From contig NZ_AHMN02000004.1 of the NCBI RefSeq assembly GCF_000243695.2, positions 372,001-436,000 on the forward strand: a stretch of DNA of 64,000 bases, given 5' to 3'. The stretch is from Leptospira kirschneri serovar Cynopteri str. 3522 CT. Lineage in GTDB: Bacteria; Spirochaetota; Leptospiria; Leptospirales; Leptospiraceae. The notes under the pieces were generated by a model. It searched no databases, was not told where the DNA came from, and worked only from the letters and a program-made list of their open reading frames with translations. Both the position numbers and the translations under genes were made by a program. Of this stretch, positions 8,775-18,393 are shown piece after piece; position 1 is the first letter of the stretch; every line of letters starts with the position of its first letter.

Positions 8775-9773
8775 TTATTTCAATTTTTTTCTCTTAGAAA
8801 CGGATTTCTTTTTTGGAATGGAATTTCGAGTCTGTTTTGAAATCGATCCAGTGGTAGAATCCTTTTTTGAGTTTTGATTTTTAGTAAAAAGTTTTAATAG
8901 TAATTTTCCGATTTCTTCTCCTTTAGAAACTCCTAGGTTTACTGCTTCTTTTAGTTTGTTTGCATTTGTAGTAACTAAACTAACTGGAAGTGGATTTTCA
9001 GGAGAGATCGTATGAATTCGTACTCCTTTAGGAGGTTTTTGCGCGACAGCTCTTGCTAGGTTAAAATGATGATGATGCCATCTGTTCATTAACTTTGCCA
9101 TTTTCCAGTCTTTTGGAAAAGACAGAATACTAGTTAACATATTAAACGGAGGAGAAATTCTTTCCACGGGTGAATTTAAAACTACCGTAATGTCTTTGTA
9201 TCCTGCCTCTATCAAATCTTCGAGAGGAAGCGGATTGAGAACCGCTGCGTCGGTATATAATTTTCCGTCTACTTTATGTTTGCCTCTAGTTGCGATTGGA
9301 AGAGAGGTTGCTGCTTTCAAAAGATCGAATATATTGGAAGAAGTAGCGCGTACGTATTCGATCGTTCTGGTTTGTAAATTGCTGACTGCGATTCTAAATT
9401 CTGGTAAACCGAACTTTTCAAAATTTTCTGCGGGTAAAGGATACTTTTGCCCAAACAAGTCGTCTACAAGATACTCTTGATCTAAAAAAGTTTTTCCTAA
9501 AAAAGGATGAAAGGGAGATATGAGTTTTCTTCCTGCGAGTTCCATATACCAAATCGCTAAAGTTTTGAGACTTTTTTCCGGTTCTGGTTTTGGCATCGTA
9601 ACGTAATACGCGGCGGAACAAGCGCCGGAGGATACCGCAACCACTAGATCGAAATGTTTTGGAGATACTATCGTATGCAGGGAATGTAATGCACCTCCCG
9701 CGAAAGCTCCTTTCATACCTCCACCTTCTACAAGAAGAGCTCGTTTACTACCTTTGGCTATTGGAATTTTCAT
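8775..9773 (-). CDS. Patatin-like phospholipase family protein
   Basis: A 332-residue patatin-type protein. The oxyanion-hole glycine loop EGGGMKGAFAGG is at residues 16-27, the nucleophile is probably Ser48 within AVSSGA, and the catalytic Asp is probably Asp175 within YTDAAVLNPLP. Two positions depart from the textbook patatin motifs: the elbow reads AxSxG rather than GxSxG, and the Asp motif is DAA rather than DGA or DGG. Such enzymes hydrolyse acyl esters of phospholipids or neutral lipids. The C-terminus has a Lys/Ser-rich tail. The start overlaps the stop of the upstream PlsC-like gene by 4 bases (9770-9773), so the two lipid genes are translationally coupled and probably act on related substrates. 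Confidence 0.85.
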   Translation of the reverse strand: MKIPIAKGSKRALLVEGGGMKGAFAGGALHSLHTIVSPKHFDLVVAVSSGACSAAYYVTMPKPEPEKSLKTLAIWYMELAGRKLISPFHPFLGKTFLDQEYLVDDLFGQKYPLPAENFEKFGLPEFRIAVSNLQTRTIEYVRATSSNIFDLLKAATSLPIATRGKHKVDGKLYTDAAVLNPLPLEDLIEAGYKDITVVLNSPVERISPPFNMLTSILSFPKDWKMAKLMNRWHHHHFNLARAVAQKPPKGVRIHTISPENPLPVSLVTTNANKLKEAVNLGVSKGEEIGKLLLKLFTKNQNSKKDSTTGSISKQTRNSIPKKKSVSKRKKLK

Positions 9774-10516
9774 ACTACGGATTCTACCTCGGATTCTTCA
9801 AAATTTTCTAATTTAGATTTTTTGAATTCAAATGGATATATAAGATTTGTGAGACTTGCAATTTCGTGCATACATTCGTGTAAAAATTCTTCCGGGTCTT
9901 TGTCCGGGGTTAAGTATTTTAATTCTCCGATACGAATTGTAAGAGATGTTCTGCGTAAAAAACCTCTAGGACGATAGTCTAATCCTAAACATAAAACAGG
10001 GAGAGGAGACTGCGGTTTTCCTACGATAAAACGAAATGCCCCCGGTCTTCCTTTTCCCATTTTGTAGGGAACCGTGGTTTGTTCCGGAAAGATGACGAGC
10101 ATATTACCATTGTATAATACTTCTCTTGCAAAAAGTAGATCCCTTTTACTTTTGCGCGGTTCCAATCGATTGAGAGGGATTCCTCCACATTTTAAAAAGA
10201 AGTTGAAAAACATAGGTGCTGCCATGGAGTCTTTCATGATCGCCCATATATCCCAGCGTACTTTATACAATCCTTTGGCAAGTCCGAGAGGAATGTCGTC
10301 GTTTCTCTGGTGTTTCACTAAAACTAAAACATTTCCTTTTGGGGGAACGTTTTCTAATCCAATCAATTCGGTTTTATAAAATAGACTTCCATAGATTTGT
10401 CCGAACCATCGTAAAATTTTTTTTATTCTAAGAGAACTGCCGGGATGTACTCCCGGTTCCGAGTTGTATTTTTTGTCAGATTGGTCTTGTTCTTTGGGTT
10501 TAGTTTTTGGATTCAT
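9770..10516 (-). CDS. 1-acylglycerol-3-phosphate acyltransferase-like (PlsC family)
   Basis: Carries the acyltransferase motif H-x4-D as HQRNDD and a downstream glycine/proline motif (IFPEQTT, in the place of the usual FPEGTRS), typical of the PlsC/LPLAT family, which transfers a fatty acyl group to lysophosphatidate or similar acceptors at the inner membrane. The frame is open up to a TTG at 10645, but I prefer the ATG at 10516 (about 248 residues): the extra 43 residues look unstructured and contain no family motif, and the chosen length matches the family. Forms a leftward pair with the patatin-like gene (ATGA overlap). The acceptor substrate cannot be read from the sequence. Confidence 0.85.
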   Translation of the reverse strand: MNPKTKPKEQDQSDKKYNSEPGVHPGSSLRIKKILRWFGQIYGSLFYKTELIGLENVPPKGNVLVLVKHQRNDDIPLGLAKGLYKVRWDIWAIMKDSMAAPMFFNFFLKCGGIPLNRLEPRKSKRDLLFAREVLYNGNMLVIFPEQTTVPYKMGKGRPGAFRFIVGKPQSPLPVLCLGLDYRPRGFLRRTSLTIRIGELKYLTPDKDPEEFLHECMHEIASLTNLIYPFEFKKSKLENFEESEVESVV

Positions 10517-11240
10517 ACTGATTTGTCTGAGCCAAAATAAATGGAAGGGGTTGCAAAAAAAAGAACTTCTTTTTGCAGAATGACGAAAAGTTGCGAGAGT
10601 GTCAATCGTGTAGTTGAGTCTTAAATATTTCTCTATTTTGCACAAATAACTTGGGAAGATTCAAAATCGAAAGAAAGTAAACTTATGATCGTTTCTAAAA
10701 ACATACACAATGATTTAGATAAAATCAGTGTAAGTGTTTAGATTTTGCGTTTAGAAGTGTATTTGTCTTATTCAATGTTCTCATAGTAGCCGTTTTTGAT
10801 CGTATAAATTTTAGGACGAATTTTATTTTCTAGACTATCTGTTTTTTATAAAAAATGTCTAATTTACAATTTGAATTTTGAAAAAGGTTTTAAGATTTAG
10901 ACCTAAAATTGAGTCTTTATTACTTTAAAGGTTAAGTTTTAGGATTCAAATTTATGAATATTATCTTACTGATCCCTATGTAATAGAAATACGATTCAAT
11001 CTGAAATGAATCCATCATTGAAAGTAGAATTTGGATGATCTATTGTGTCGCACAAAGGACTATAGATGAGAAAATTATCATATAACCAATTGAGAATTTA
11101 ATTTTATATTCTCAAAAATGAAACTTCTTAAAAATTAAATCGAATTGAAATAAATTGTTGATTAAAATACGTTTTGGCGATTCAATTAAGCGGTTTCTTT
11201 TTCGAGGAAGTTGGTTCAGTTTTTTGAAAGCGAAATTGTT
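10517..11240. other. Divergent intergenic region, no gene seen
   Basis: About 0.7 kb of AT-rich sequence between the leftward PlsC-like gene and the rightward cheR gene. It must contain promoters for both directions. I see no RNA gene, no dispersed repeat copy and no convincing small gene. Confidence 0.5.
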
Positions 11241-12155
11241 ATGTCAGAAGATACTCTTTTTACTAAAAAGAGAAATAAGTTCTATTCCGATTTAGAAAGT
11301 GATCAATCTTTCAAATTGAAAGAACCTTTTATGAAATTTAGGGATATTCAAGATATTGAAATTAATCTTCTTTTGGAGATGATCTTTGAAAAATACGGTT
11401 ATGATTTCAGACAATATTCCGAGGCTCACATACGGAGAAGACTTATCAGTAGACTTACTCTTTCCGGTTTAAATAGTATTTCTGAAATGCATACACAGGT
11501 GTTACAAGATAAAATTTTTGCTTCTAAGTTATTACAAGACTTATCGATCACGGTTACGGAAATGTTTCGTGATCCAGATTTTTATATATGTTTGAGAAAG
11601 AAGGTGATTCCCATTTTAAAAACGTATCCGTTTGTTAAAATCTGGCACGCCGGTTGTTCTACGGGAGAAGAAGCGTATTCAATGGCGATTCTTTTAAAAG
11701 AAGAAGGATTGTATGAAAGATCGACTCTTTACGCCACAGACTTCAACGAACAAGCTTTGAAGGTGGCGAAGGAAGGAATTTTTAGAAATCGAAGTATGAA
11801 GGAATATACGACCAACTATCAGCTTTCCGGCGGGAATGGTTTTTTTTCGGATTATTATACTTCTGACGGCGAGTTAGTGATTATGAATCAAACGTTGAGA
11901 AAAAATATAGTATGGGCTCATCATAATTTAGTAACGGATGGAGTTTTTGCGGAAGTGAATTTGGTATTTTGTAGAAACGTTTTGATTTATTTTAAAAGAG
12001 AACTACAAAACAAAGTGCATCATCTTTTTTTGGAAAGCCTCGTCAAAGGAGGTATTCTTTGTTTAGGTTCTAAGGAGGGAATTTCTTACGGCGGGTTGGC
12101 TGAAAAATACGAATCTTTAGATTCTAAACAAAAAATATATAAGAAAAAATACTAG
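11241..12155 (+). CDS. cheR: CheR-type protein glutamate methyltransferase
   Basis: An N-terminal helical CheR domain (YSEAHIRRRLISRL) is followed by the SAM-binding methyltransferase domain with WHAGCSTGEEAYS and the conserved VFCRNVLIYF motif. CheR enzymes methylate receptor glutamates using S-adenosylmethionine. I chose the ATG at 11241; a TTG at 11211 is also in frame, but its only Shine-Dalgarno-like sequence (GAGGAAG) directly abuts it. No pentapeptide-binding TPR domain is present. The gene is first in a cluster with a CheB esterase domain and two histidine kinases and no chemoreceptor, CheA or CheW, so it probably serves a non-chemotaxis signalling pathway. Confidence 0.88.
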   Translation: MSEDTLFTKKRNKFYSDLESDQSFKLKEPFMKFRDIQDIEINLLLEMIFEKYGYDFRQYSEAHIRRRLISRLTLSGLNSISEMHTQVLQDKIFASKLLQDLSITVTEMFRDPDFYICLRKKVIPILKTYPFVKIWHAGCSTGEEAYSMAILLKEEGLYERSTLYATDFNEQALKVAKEGIFRNRSMKEYTTNYQLSGGNGFFSDYYTSDGELVIMNQTLRKNIVWAHHNLVTDGVFAEVNLVFCRNVLIYFKRELQNKVHHLFLESLVKGGILCLGSKEGISYGGLAEKYESLDSKQKIYKKKY

Positions 12156-12178
12156 AATTTGTATATTATAAAATTCGT

Positions 12179-12754
12179 ATGAAATACGGAGCGATCGTGA
12201 TAGGAGTTTCAGCAGGAGGGTTAAATGCAATGAAAACCATATTGCCGACTTTACCTGCTCAATTTGGAATTCCTATCGTGGTAGTTCAACATATAGGAGC
12301 GCGTTCTGATGGGGAATGGTTCCGAATTTTAGAAAAATTATGCAATGTCAAAATCAAAGAAGCAGAGGAAAAAGAGGAAATAAAATCGGGTGTGGTATAT
12401 GTAGCACCGCCTAACTACCATTTATTGATTGAAAGGGATAGGACATTTTCTTTTTCCATAGGGGAACGAGTGAACTTTTCAAGACCGTCCATCGATGTTT
12501 TATTTGAAACCGCCTCCGAAGTATATGGAGATAAACTAATCGGAGTTATATTGACGGGCGCAAATTCTGACGGCGCTCAGGGTTTAAAAAAAATTAAAGA
12601 AAGCGGCGGCTTGGCGGTTGTTCAAGACCCTTTAACCGCAGAGATTGCTTTGATGCCTCGGTCCGCTATCGAAGCCACGTCGGTGGATTATGTACTTTCT
12701 TTAGAAAAGATAGCTGAATTGTTCATAAGACTGGATCAAAATAACCTGGAGTAA
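12179..12754 (+). CDS. CheB-type methylesterase domain protein (no receiver)
   Basis: A 191-residue stand-alone CheB catalytic domain. The Ser-His-Asp triad is visible as Ser11 (GVSAGG), His38 (VVVQHIG) and Asp131 (TGANSDGAQG). These enzymes demethylate or deamidate receptor glutamates. The regulatory receiver domain of classic CheB is absent, so activity would have to be controlled by partners, perhaps the receivers of the kinases encoded next to it. It begins 23 bases after cheR and ends 8 bases before the hybrid kinase gene, consistent with one operon. Confidence 0.88.
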   Translation: MKYGAIVIGVSAGGLNAMKTILPTLPAQFGIPIVVVQHIGARSDGEWFRILEKLCNVKIKEAEEKEEIKSGVVYVAPPNYHLLIERDRTFSFSIGERVNFSRPSIDVLFETASEVYGDKLIGVILTGANSDGAQGLKKIKESGGLAVVQDPLTAEIALMPRSAIEATSVDYVLSLEKIAELFIRLDQNNLE

Positions 12755-12762
12755 AGATAAAT

Positions 12763-15700
12763 ATGACCATTCGAGGAAAGCTGATCATAGGATTTTCCAT
12801 CATTCTAGGGATGTTGCTGATCAGTGTTTTATTTGTTTTAGATATGGTTTCCGATTCCAACGATAGATTAAAACGAATCGTAGATATATCCGCAAAAAAA
12901 GTGAATTTATCTCATGAAATTTTGATCGGCGTTTTAGAAGCTTCGCGCCACGAAAAAAATATCATTATAGAAAGGGACCCTATAAAGATGGTCTATTATA
13001 GAGATCGAATTTATAGAGCGGTGGATTCAGTAGATCAAAATACGATCGAATTACAAAGTTATACGGAAGCTCAAGGAGGGGAAACACTTCAAGACTTTAT
13101 ATCTTTATGGACGGCGTATAAATCGGATTTGGCTCAAATCGTTTCTCTTTCTTTGGAAAATAACAAAGGTAGGGCGTTTGAAATTTCTATTCGTAAAGGC
13201 CTTACGATACGAGACTCTATTATTAAAACGTTAAGTTATCTGATTAAAAAAAGTGAAGAGAACATGCAATCCGATAAAGAGGAAAACGAAAGAAAATATT
13301 ATCTGACGTTTCTTTTTTTTATTATACTTGTTTTAGCAAGTTTGTTTATAGAAATTGCGGTTTCTTATTGGATCATCAGAACGATAGGTAATAGAATTCA
13401 ATTTATTTCTCAAGAAGCCGAAAAAATTGCAAATAGGGAATTTTCGGACGTTCCGTTTGCGGGAGTCTATAAAGATGAACTTCAACCGATTTATCAATTC
13501 TTAAACAAAATTCGGGAAAGTTTTAAGGAAATAACGGATAACGCGAATAACGTGGCTTCTGGAAATTATTTCGTAGACTTTGTTCCTAAATCGGAGAAGG
13601 ACGTTTTAGGAAATTCTCTACGTATGATGACTTCCTCTCTTAGAAAAAAAACTCAGGAAAATGAAAAACACAATTGGATGACAAACGGTCAAAACTTTCT
13701 CAACGAAAAATTAAGAGGGGATAAGACCGAATCATTACTTGCAAAAGACGTAATTACTTTTTTATCCAATTATCTAAATGCAAACGTAGGAGCTATTTAT
13801 CTTTGTGACGATTCGGAATGTAGCCTATCTGTTTTCGGAAAATACGGTTTTATTTCTGAGGATCGTTCTTCCGAAAGATTTGCGCTTAACGAAGGTTTGA
13901 TCGGACAGGTTGCAGCCGAACAAAAACGGATCTTTTTAACAAATGTAGAAGAAGAATCTATTCGCATCTTATCAGGAATACTGAATACAAAACCGAGACA
14001 AATATTAATAGTTCCTTTTGTATTCGAAGGAAAAACACAAGGTGTAATTGAATTGGGGAAGCTGGATTCTTTTTCCTCTTCTGAAATCGAATTTATAGAA
14101 TCTTCCGTTCAAAGTATAGGAATCAGCTTTAATTCCGCCAGAGCCAGAAGAAAAATCCAAGAGCTTTTGGAACAAACACGTATACAGAGCGAGGAACTTC
14201 AGACTCAGCAGGAAGAATTGAGGCAGATGAACGAGGAGTTGGAAGAACAAACTCAGGTTTTGAGACAACAACAGGAAGAATTAAAAGTTTCTAATGAAGA
14301 GTTGGAAGAGCAAACACATATTTTAGAAATGAAAAATAAGGAAGTAGAATTAGCAAAAAGTGATATAGAACAAAAAACGAAACAATTGGAGCTTTCGGGT
14401 AAGTATAAATCCGAATTTTTGGCGAACATGTCTCATGAACTCAGGACTCCTTTGAATAGTCTTTTGATTCTTTCCAAGGACTTAGCAGACAATAAAAGAA
14501 AAAATCTTTCCGAAGATCAGGTAGAAAGTGCAAACATTATCTATAAAAGTGGGCACGATCTATTGATTTTAATCAACGATGTATTAGATTTATCCAAAAT
14601 AGAATCCGGGAAAATGTCGGTTAACGTAGAAAGGGTGACTTTGAGAAAATTCGCAAAAGAATTAATAAGCGCATTTAAACTACAGGCCACGGAGAAAAAG
14701 TTAGATTTGGATTTGATTTTTGAAGACGATCTCCCGGAAGTAATTCGAACCGACTCTCATCGATTAAATCAAATTTTAAAAAATTTGATCTCTAACGCGT
14801 TAAAGTTTACGGAACGAGGAAAGGTTCAACTAGAGATCAAAAGACAAAACAAAAATAAAATCCTATTTTCGGTGATTGATTCCGGGATTGGAATTCCAGA
14901 AGAAAAACATTCAGCTATTTTTGAAGCGTTTCAACAAGCTGATGGAAGTACTAGTAGAAAATACGGTGGAACTGGACTCGGTCTATCTATTTCCAGAGAA
15001 CTTACCAAACTACTAGGAGGAGAAATTTTTCTTAAAAGTAAAGTAAACCAAGGTTCTACGTTTTCCTTATCACTTCCGATCGAAATCAACGAAATTCCAA
15101 TTTCGGAAAAAGAAAACGAAGTTGTTCATAACTCGGTTGATTCTATCCAAAACGAATTTATCAATTATCCAACTTTACAGGACGATAGAAATCAAATCGG
15201 AGAGAACGATAAGGTTCTTTTGGTTATCGAAGACGATTTAAAATTTGCTTCTATATTGATTAAACAGGCAAATGAAAAGGGATTCAAATGTATTTCCGCC
15301 GCGACTGGAGAAGACGGATTGATTCTTACTCGAAAATACAAACCTCACGCGATTATTCTTGATTTAGATCTGCCTGGAATAAAAGGACAAACCGTATTAA
15401 ACGAATTAAAGACCGATCAATCCGTTAGACATATTCCGGTTCACATAATTTCCGCAAATGAATATTCTCTCGAACTCATTCGAGGAGGTGCGGTAGAACA
15501 TATTAGAAAACCAATCCATAAAAAGGAGTTAGACGAAGCGTTTAATCGGATCGAAAATTTCATCAATAGAAAGATGAAAAATCTTTTAATCATAGAAGAC
15601 GATTCAAATTCGAGAAAGATGATGCTCAAGTTGATAGGAAACGGAGACGTTAAATGTTTCGAAGCGGATTCTGGTAAGGAAGCTCTTAGAATTTACGCTG

Positions 15701-16380
15701 AAAATTATTTTGATTGTATCATTTTGGATATAGGACTTCCCGATATGAGTGGTTTTGATCTGATCCAAGAAATGGAAAAGATCAAGAAGGAACAGATACC
15801 TCCTATCGTCATCTATACGGGGAGGGAACTTACAAAAGAAGAAGATAAAGAACTTCAGAAATATTCTGAAAGTATCATTATCAAAGGTATCAAATCCGAA
15901 GAAAGATTATTGGACGAGACCGCGTTATTTCTTCATAGGATGATTAATAATCTTCCAGAATCAAAACAGAATATTATAAATAACTTATATGATAAGGATG
16001 CGGTTTTATTTCAAAAGAAAATACTTTTGGTTGACGACGACATGAGAAACGTTTTTGCTTTATCTAAAATACTCAGTGAAAAAGGAATGAACGTTTTAAA
16101 GGCGGAGGATGGGAACAGCGCTTTGGAATTACTTTCTAAAAACGAAGACGTAGACCTGGTTCTTATGGATATAATGATGCCTGAGATGGACGGTTACGAA
16201 ACGATGAAAAAGATCCGAGAAATTTCGAAGTATAAAAATCTTACTATTATCGCTTTGACTGCGAAAGCGATGCAAAACGATCGACAGAAATGTATAGAGG
16301 CAGGTGCAAATGATTATATACCCAAGCCGGTTGACGTAGAACGTTTGTTTTCTTTGATGAGGGTTTGGTTAAGTAAATAG
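12763..16380 (+). CDS. Hybrid histidine kinase with HAMP, GAF and three receivers
   Basis: A 1205-residue membrane kinase. Order of parts: membrane helix (about 8-28), periplasmic four-helix sensor, membrane helix (about 182-203), HAMP and a second HAMP-like segment to about 300, GAF (310-466), a long Gln/Glu coiled coil (463-546), HisKA with phospho-acceptor His558 in MSHELRTPLNS, an HATPase domain with DSGIGIP and GGTGLGLS motifs, then three receivers with likely phospho-accepting Asp867, Asp989 and Asp1136. The GAF plus coiled-coil plus multi-receiver design is that of an integrating phosphorelay hub. It is downstream of CheR and a CheB domain, whose targets may include the sensor or coiled-coil region; that last point is inference. 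Confidence 0.9.
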   Translation: MTIRGKLIIGFSIILGMLLISVLFVLDMVSDSNDRLKRIVDISAKKVNLSHEILIGVLEASRHEKNIIIERDPIKMVYYRDRIYRAVDSVDQNTIELQSYTEAQGGETLQDFISLWTAYKSDLAQIVSLSLENNKGRAFEISIRKGLTIRDSIIKTLSYLIKKSEENMQSDKEENERKYYLTFLFFIILVLASLFIEIAVSYWIIRTIGNRIQFISQEAEKIANREFSDVPFAGVYKDELQPIYQFLNKIRESFKEITDNANNVASGNYFVDFVPKSEKDVLGNSLRMMTSSLRKKTQENEKHNWMTNGQNFLNEKLRGDKTESLLAKDVITFLSNYLNANVGAIYLCDDSECSLSVFGKYGFISEDRSSERFALNEGLIGQVAAEQKRIFLTNVEEESIRILSGILNTKPRQILIVPFVFEGKTQGVIELGKLDSFSSSEIEFIESSVQSIGISFNSARARRKIQELLEQTRIQSEELQTQQEELRQMNEELEEQTQVLRQQQEELKVSNEELEEQTHILEMKNKEVELAKSDIEQKTKQLELSGKYKSEFLANMSHELRTPLNSLLILSKDLADNKRKNLSEDQVESANIIYKSGHDLLILINDVLDLSKIESGKMSVNVERVTLRKFAKELISAFKLQATEKKLDLDLIFEDDLPEVIRTDSHRLNQILKNLISNALKFTERGKVQLEIKRQNKNKILFSVIDSGIGIPEEKHSAIFEAFQQADGSTSRKYGGTGLGLSISRELTKLLGGEIFLKSKVNQGSTFSLSLPIEINEIPISEKENEVVHNSVDSIQNEFINYPTLQDDRNQIGENDKVLLVIEDDLKFASILIKQANEKGFKCISAATGEDGLILTRKYKPHAIILDLDLPGIKGQTVLNELKTDQSVRHIPVHIISANEYSLELIRGGAVEHIRKPIHKKELDEAFNRIENFINRKMKNLLIIEDDSNSRKMMLKLIGNGDVKCFEADSGKEALRIYAENYFDCIILDIGLPDMSGFDLIQEMEKIKKEQIPPIVIYTGRELTKEEDKELQKYSESIIIKGIKSEERLLDETALFLHRMINNLPESKQNIINNLYDKDAVLFQKKILLVDDDMRNVFALSKILSEKGMNVLKAEDGNSALELLSKNEDVDLVLMDIMMPEMDGYETMKKIREISKYKNLTIIALTAKAMQNDRQKCIEAGANDYIPKPVDVERLFSLMRVWLSK

Positions 16381-16393
16381 AAGGTTAAAGATC

Positions 16394-17509
16394 ATGAAGT
16401 CAAAACCGAAAATACTAATCGTAGACGATAAGCCTGAAAATCTGATCGCCCTAGAAGTTGTGTTAAAGGATTTAGACGTGGAGTTAGTCAAGGCTTTGAG
16501 TGGAAATGAAGCTTTAAAGGCGATTTTACGTCATGAATTCGCTCTGGCGTTATTGGATATACAGATGCCGGAAATGGACGGATATGAATTAGCGGGAATT
16601 ATACGTGAAGAAAACAAAACGGCGGAATTACCGTTTATTTTTATATCTGCGGTTTATACGGATAATTTAAACGTGTTTAAAGGATATGAAAAAGGAGCAT
16701 TTAGCTTTATCACAAAACCGTTTCAACCGGAAATATTGATCAATAAGGTTCAGTTCTTTATAGACAAACATCTTCAAGATGCCGCATTACACGAATTAAA
16801 TGAAAATCTAAGACAGAAAAATTTGGAATTGGAATATTCGAACAAAGAGTTAGACGCGTTTACTTATTCTGTATCTCATGATTTAAAAGCTCCTTTGAGG
16901 GCTATAAGAGGTTACACAAAGATATTAAAGGAAGATTATGAAGAAAAGTTAGATGAGGAGGGAAAAAGGGTTCTAGGTTTAATCATAGATAATTCTTTAA
17001 AGATGAGTAATTTAATCGATAGTCTTTTGCTTTTGTCTAAGTTAGGAAAAAAAGATATGAAGAAAAAGCCGATCGATATGGATCAATTAGTAAATACGAT
17101 TCTACAAGAATTTCAAGAAGATTTGAAAAATGGAAAACCAAGTTTAGAAATAAAAAAACTTCCTTCGATTATGGGAGACGCTGAATTGCTCAAACAAGTA
17201 CTGATTAATCTTATATCCAATGCGATTAAATATTCTTCTAAAAAGGAAAGTCCGAAGATAGAGATAGGTTCGTCTACAAATGAAAAAGAAATTACGTATT
17301 ACGTAAAAGATAACGGTGCCGGTTTTAATATGCAGTATGTGAATAAGTTGTTTGGAGTATTTCAAAGATTGCATGAGAACAGTGAATTTGAAGGAATCGG
17401 AATCGGATTGGCGATCGTTCAGAGAATCGTTTTGCGTCACGGAGGAAGGGTTTGGGCCGAAGGGGAGTTAAACCGTGGTGCGACATTTTTTTTCTCTTTA
17501 CCTATATAA
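16394..17509 (+). CDS. Receiver-histidine kinase (REC-HisKA-HATPase)
   Basis: A 371-residue soluble protein with an N-terminal receiver (phospho-acceptor Asp55 in LLDIQMPEMDG), then a kinase with His162 in YSVSHDLKAPLRAI, an N box (LINLISNAIKYSS), DNGAGF and GIGLAIV. It lacks membrane segments. Kinases controlled by an attached receiver typically sit downstream in relays. It follows the hybrid kinase by 13 bases, making it the last gene of the cheR-cheB-kinase-kinase cluster; a hairpin follows the stop. No DNA-binding output domain is present in the cluster, so the final target is encoded elsewhere. Confidence 0.9.
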   Translation: MKSKPKILIVDDKPENLIALEVVLKDLDVELVKALSGNEALKAILRHEFALALLDIQMPEMDGYELAGIIREENKTAELPFIFISAVYTDNLNVFKGYEKGAFSFITKPFQPEILINKVQFFIDKHLQDAALHELNENLRQKNLELEYSNKELDAFTYSVSHDLKAPLRAIRGYTKILKEDYEEKLDEEGKRVLGLIIDNSLKMSNLIDSLLLLSKLGKKDMKKKPIDMDQLVNTILQEFQEDLKNGKPSLEIKKLPSIMGDAELLKQVLINLISNAIKYSSKKESPKIEIGSSTNEKEITYYVKDNGAGFNMQYVNKLFGVFQRLHENSEFEGIGIGLAIVQRIVLRHGGRVWAEGELNRGATFFFSLPI

Positions 17510-17529
17510 AACTTAAAAAATTAACCTAA

Positions 17530-17587
17530 CGCCTTTTAGGAGACTGACAAAATAGAGTCTTTACAGGCGAAGTCGTTCTCGTTTTTT
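17530..17587 (+). terminator. Possible terminator after the signalling operon
   Basis: Nested inverted repeats CGCCT/AGGCG (17530-17534 with 17565-17569) and AGACT/AGTCT (17541-17545 with 17556-17560), followed within about 12 bases by seven T (17581-17587), 21 bases after the kinase stop. The stems are short and interrupted, so this is only moderately supported. Confidence 0.4.
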
Positions 17588-17688
17588 TGCAAAAAGAGGC
17601 AGTGTGTTATTTATTTAGAGAATTTCAATATTCTTAATTCATAATTTTTTAAAATATTGTATGCGATTCTGTTTTTTATCTTAACGAT

Positions 17689-18057
17689 TTAGATCATATC
17701 AATTCTTCGAAGAAAGAGTTGTAGCTTTTCTAAGATCCATTGTAACCCAAGACTTGGTATGAACGCAATCAACGATGTTATACTAAATTCAAAACTAAAA
17801 TCAAAAATTCCATAATCTTTAGCTAATGGAGTGTTATGGAATACCGCCTTGCTGATCAAGGCTACATTCGTGAAATGAAAGAAATAAATTGAGATCTTTA
17901 GCTTTATATCTAACGTAGATTTTGAAATTCGCCTAAACCAATGATAATATGCGACTACGGTTAGAATGATCATTGCTATTGCGAGTAAAAATATGAAGCT
18001 ATATGAATCAGATTGAATACCTAAATCTGCTTTTCTTCTTACTCCGCGCGAAATAAC
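17689..18057 (-). pseudogene. Truncated membrane protein remnant
   Basis: A leftward open frame of 122 codons, of which the part after the first ATG (17973) is 94 residues. It shows three hydrophobic segments (around AIAMIILTVVAYYHWF, ISIYFFHFTNVALI and ITSLIAFIPSLGLQWIL), and the coding-like sequence continues upstream of that ATG through half a membrane helix to a stop at 18058-18060, without a usable start. This looks like the C-terminal end of a larger membrane protein whose 5' part was lost at the boundary with the compositionally different region that begins near 18.06 kb. An intact small protein starting at 17973 would have a truncated first helix. Confidence 0.4.
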
Positions 18058-18159
18058 TCAGATTATACAAACAATTTCAGAGCCAGATAAGTGATCGATA
18101 GTAACGTTTTTAGCGGGGAACGGGTAACGCTCGCGGACAAGTATCGTTAATTCAAATAT

Positions 18160-18393
18160 TTATTTACGAATGCATCGAATATGCGCGTTTCCATTCCATT
18201 GAGAAAATGCATAGGATCCGATGTCGGGAGTAAACAGATTGAATCCCTGAGTGGATGTTCCGCCGTAGGAAAGATTCTCGGATTGATATTCGCCGATCCA
18301 CTCGTCAGTAATTCTTGCAAAATAAGCTTCACGAAAAGTCGGTAACCGCATTCCTAATTGATTGCATCGATCTTGAGCTGCCTGTTTTGTCAT
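18160..18393 (-). CDS. DUF1566/Lcl-like domain protein, second half (split gene)
   Basis: A 77-residue frame resembling one DUF1566-type (C-type-lectin-like) domain: RCNQLGMRLPTFREAYFA near the start and HIRCIRK at the end, with an aromatic middle. The upstream frame encodes another copy of the same module. The ATG overlaps the upstream stop as ATGA (18390-18393), but the sequence before it (SIENWSSYL) parallels SILNWFDAEAFC of the first module, so the two frames were probably once a single two-domain secreted protein now separated by a frameshift. It has no signal peptide of its own. Function unknown; such domains are common in spirochaete surface proteins. Confidence 0.55.
   Translation of the reverse strand: MTKQAAQDRCNQLGMRLPTFREAYFARITDEWIGEYQSENLSYGGTSTQGFNLFTPDIGSYAFSQWNGNAHIRCIRK

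Noticed and set aside
14005..14271. 88-codon leftward frame within the hybrid kinase
   Set aside because: Shadow of the Gln/Glu coiled coil on the other strand.
18147..18332. 61-codon leftward frame
   Set aside because: It overlaps the DUF1566-like frame in another register and has no structure of its own.
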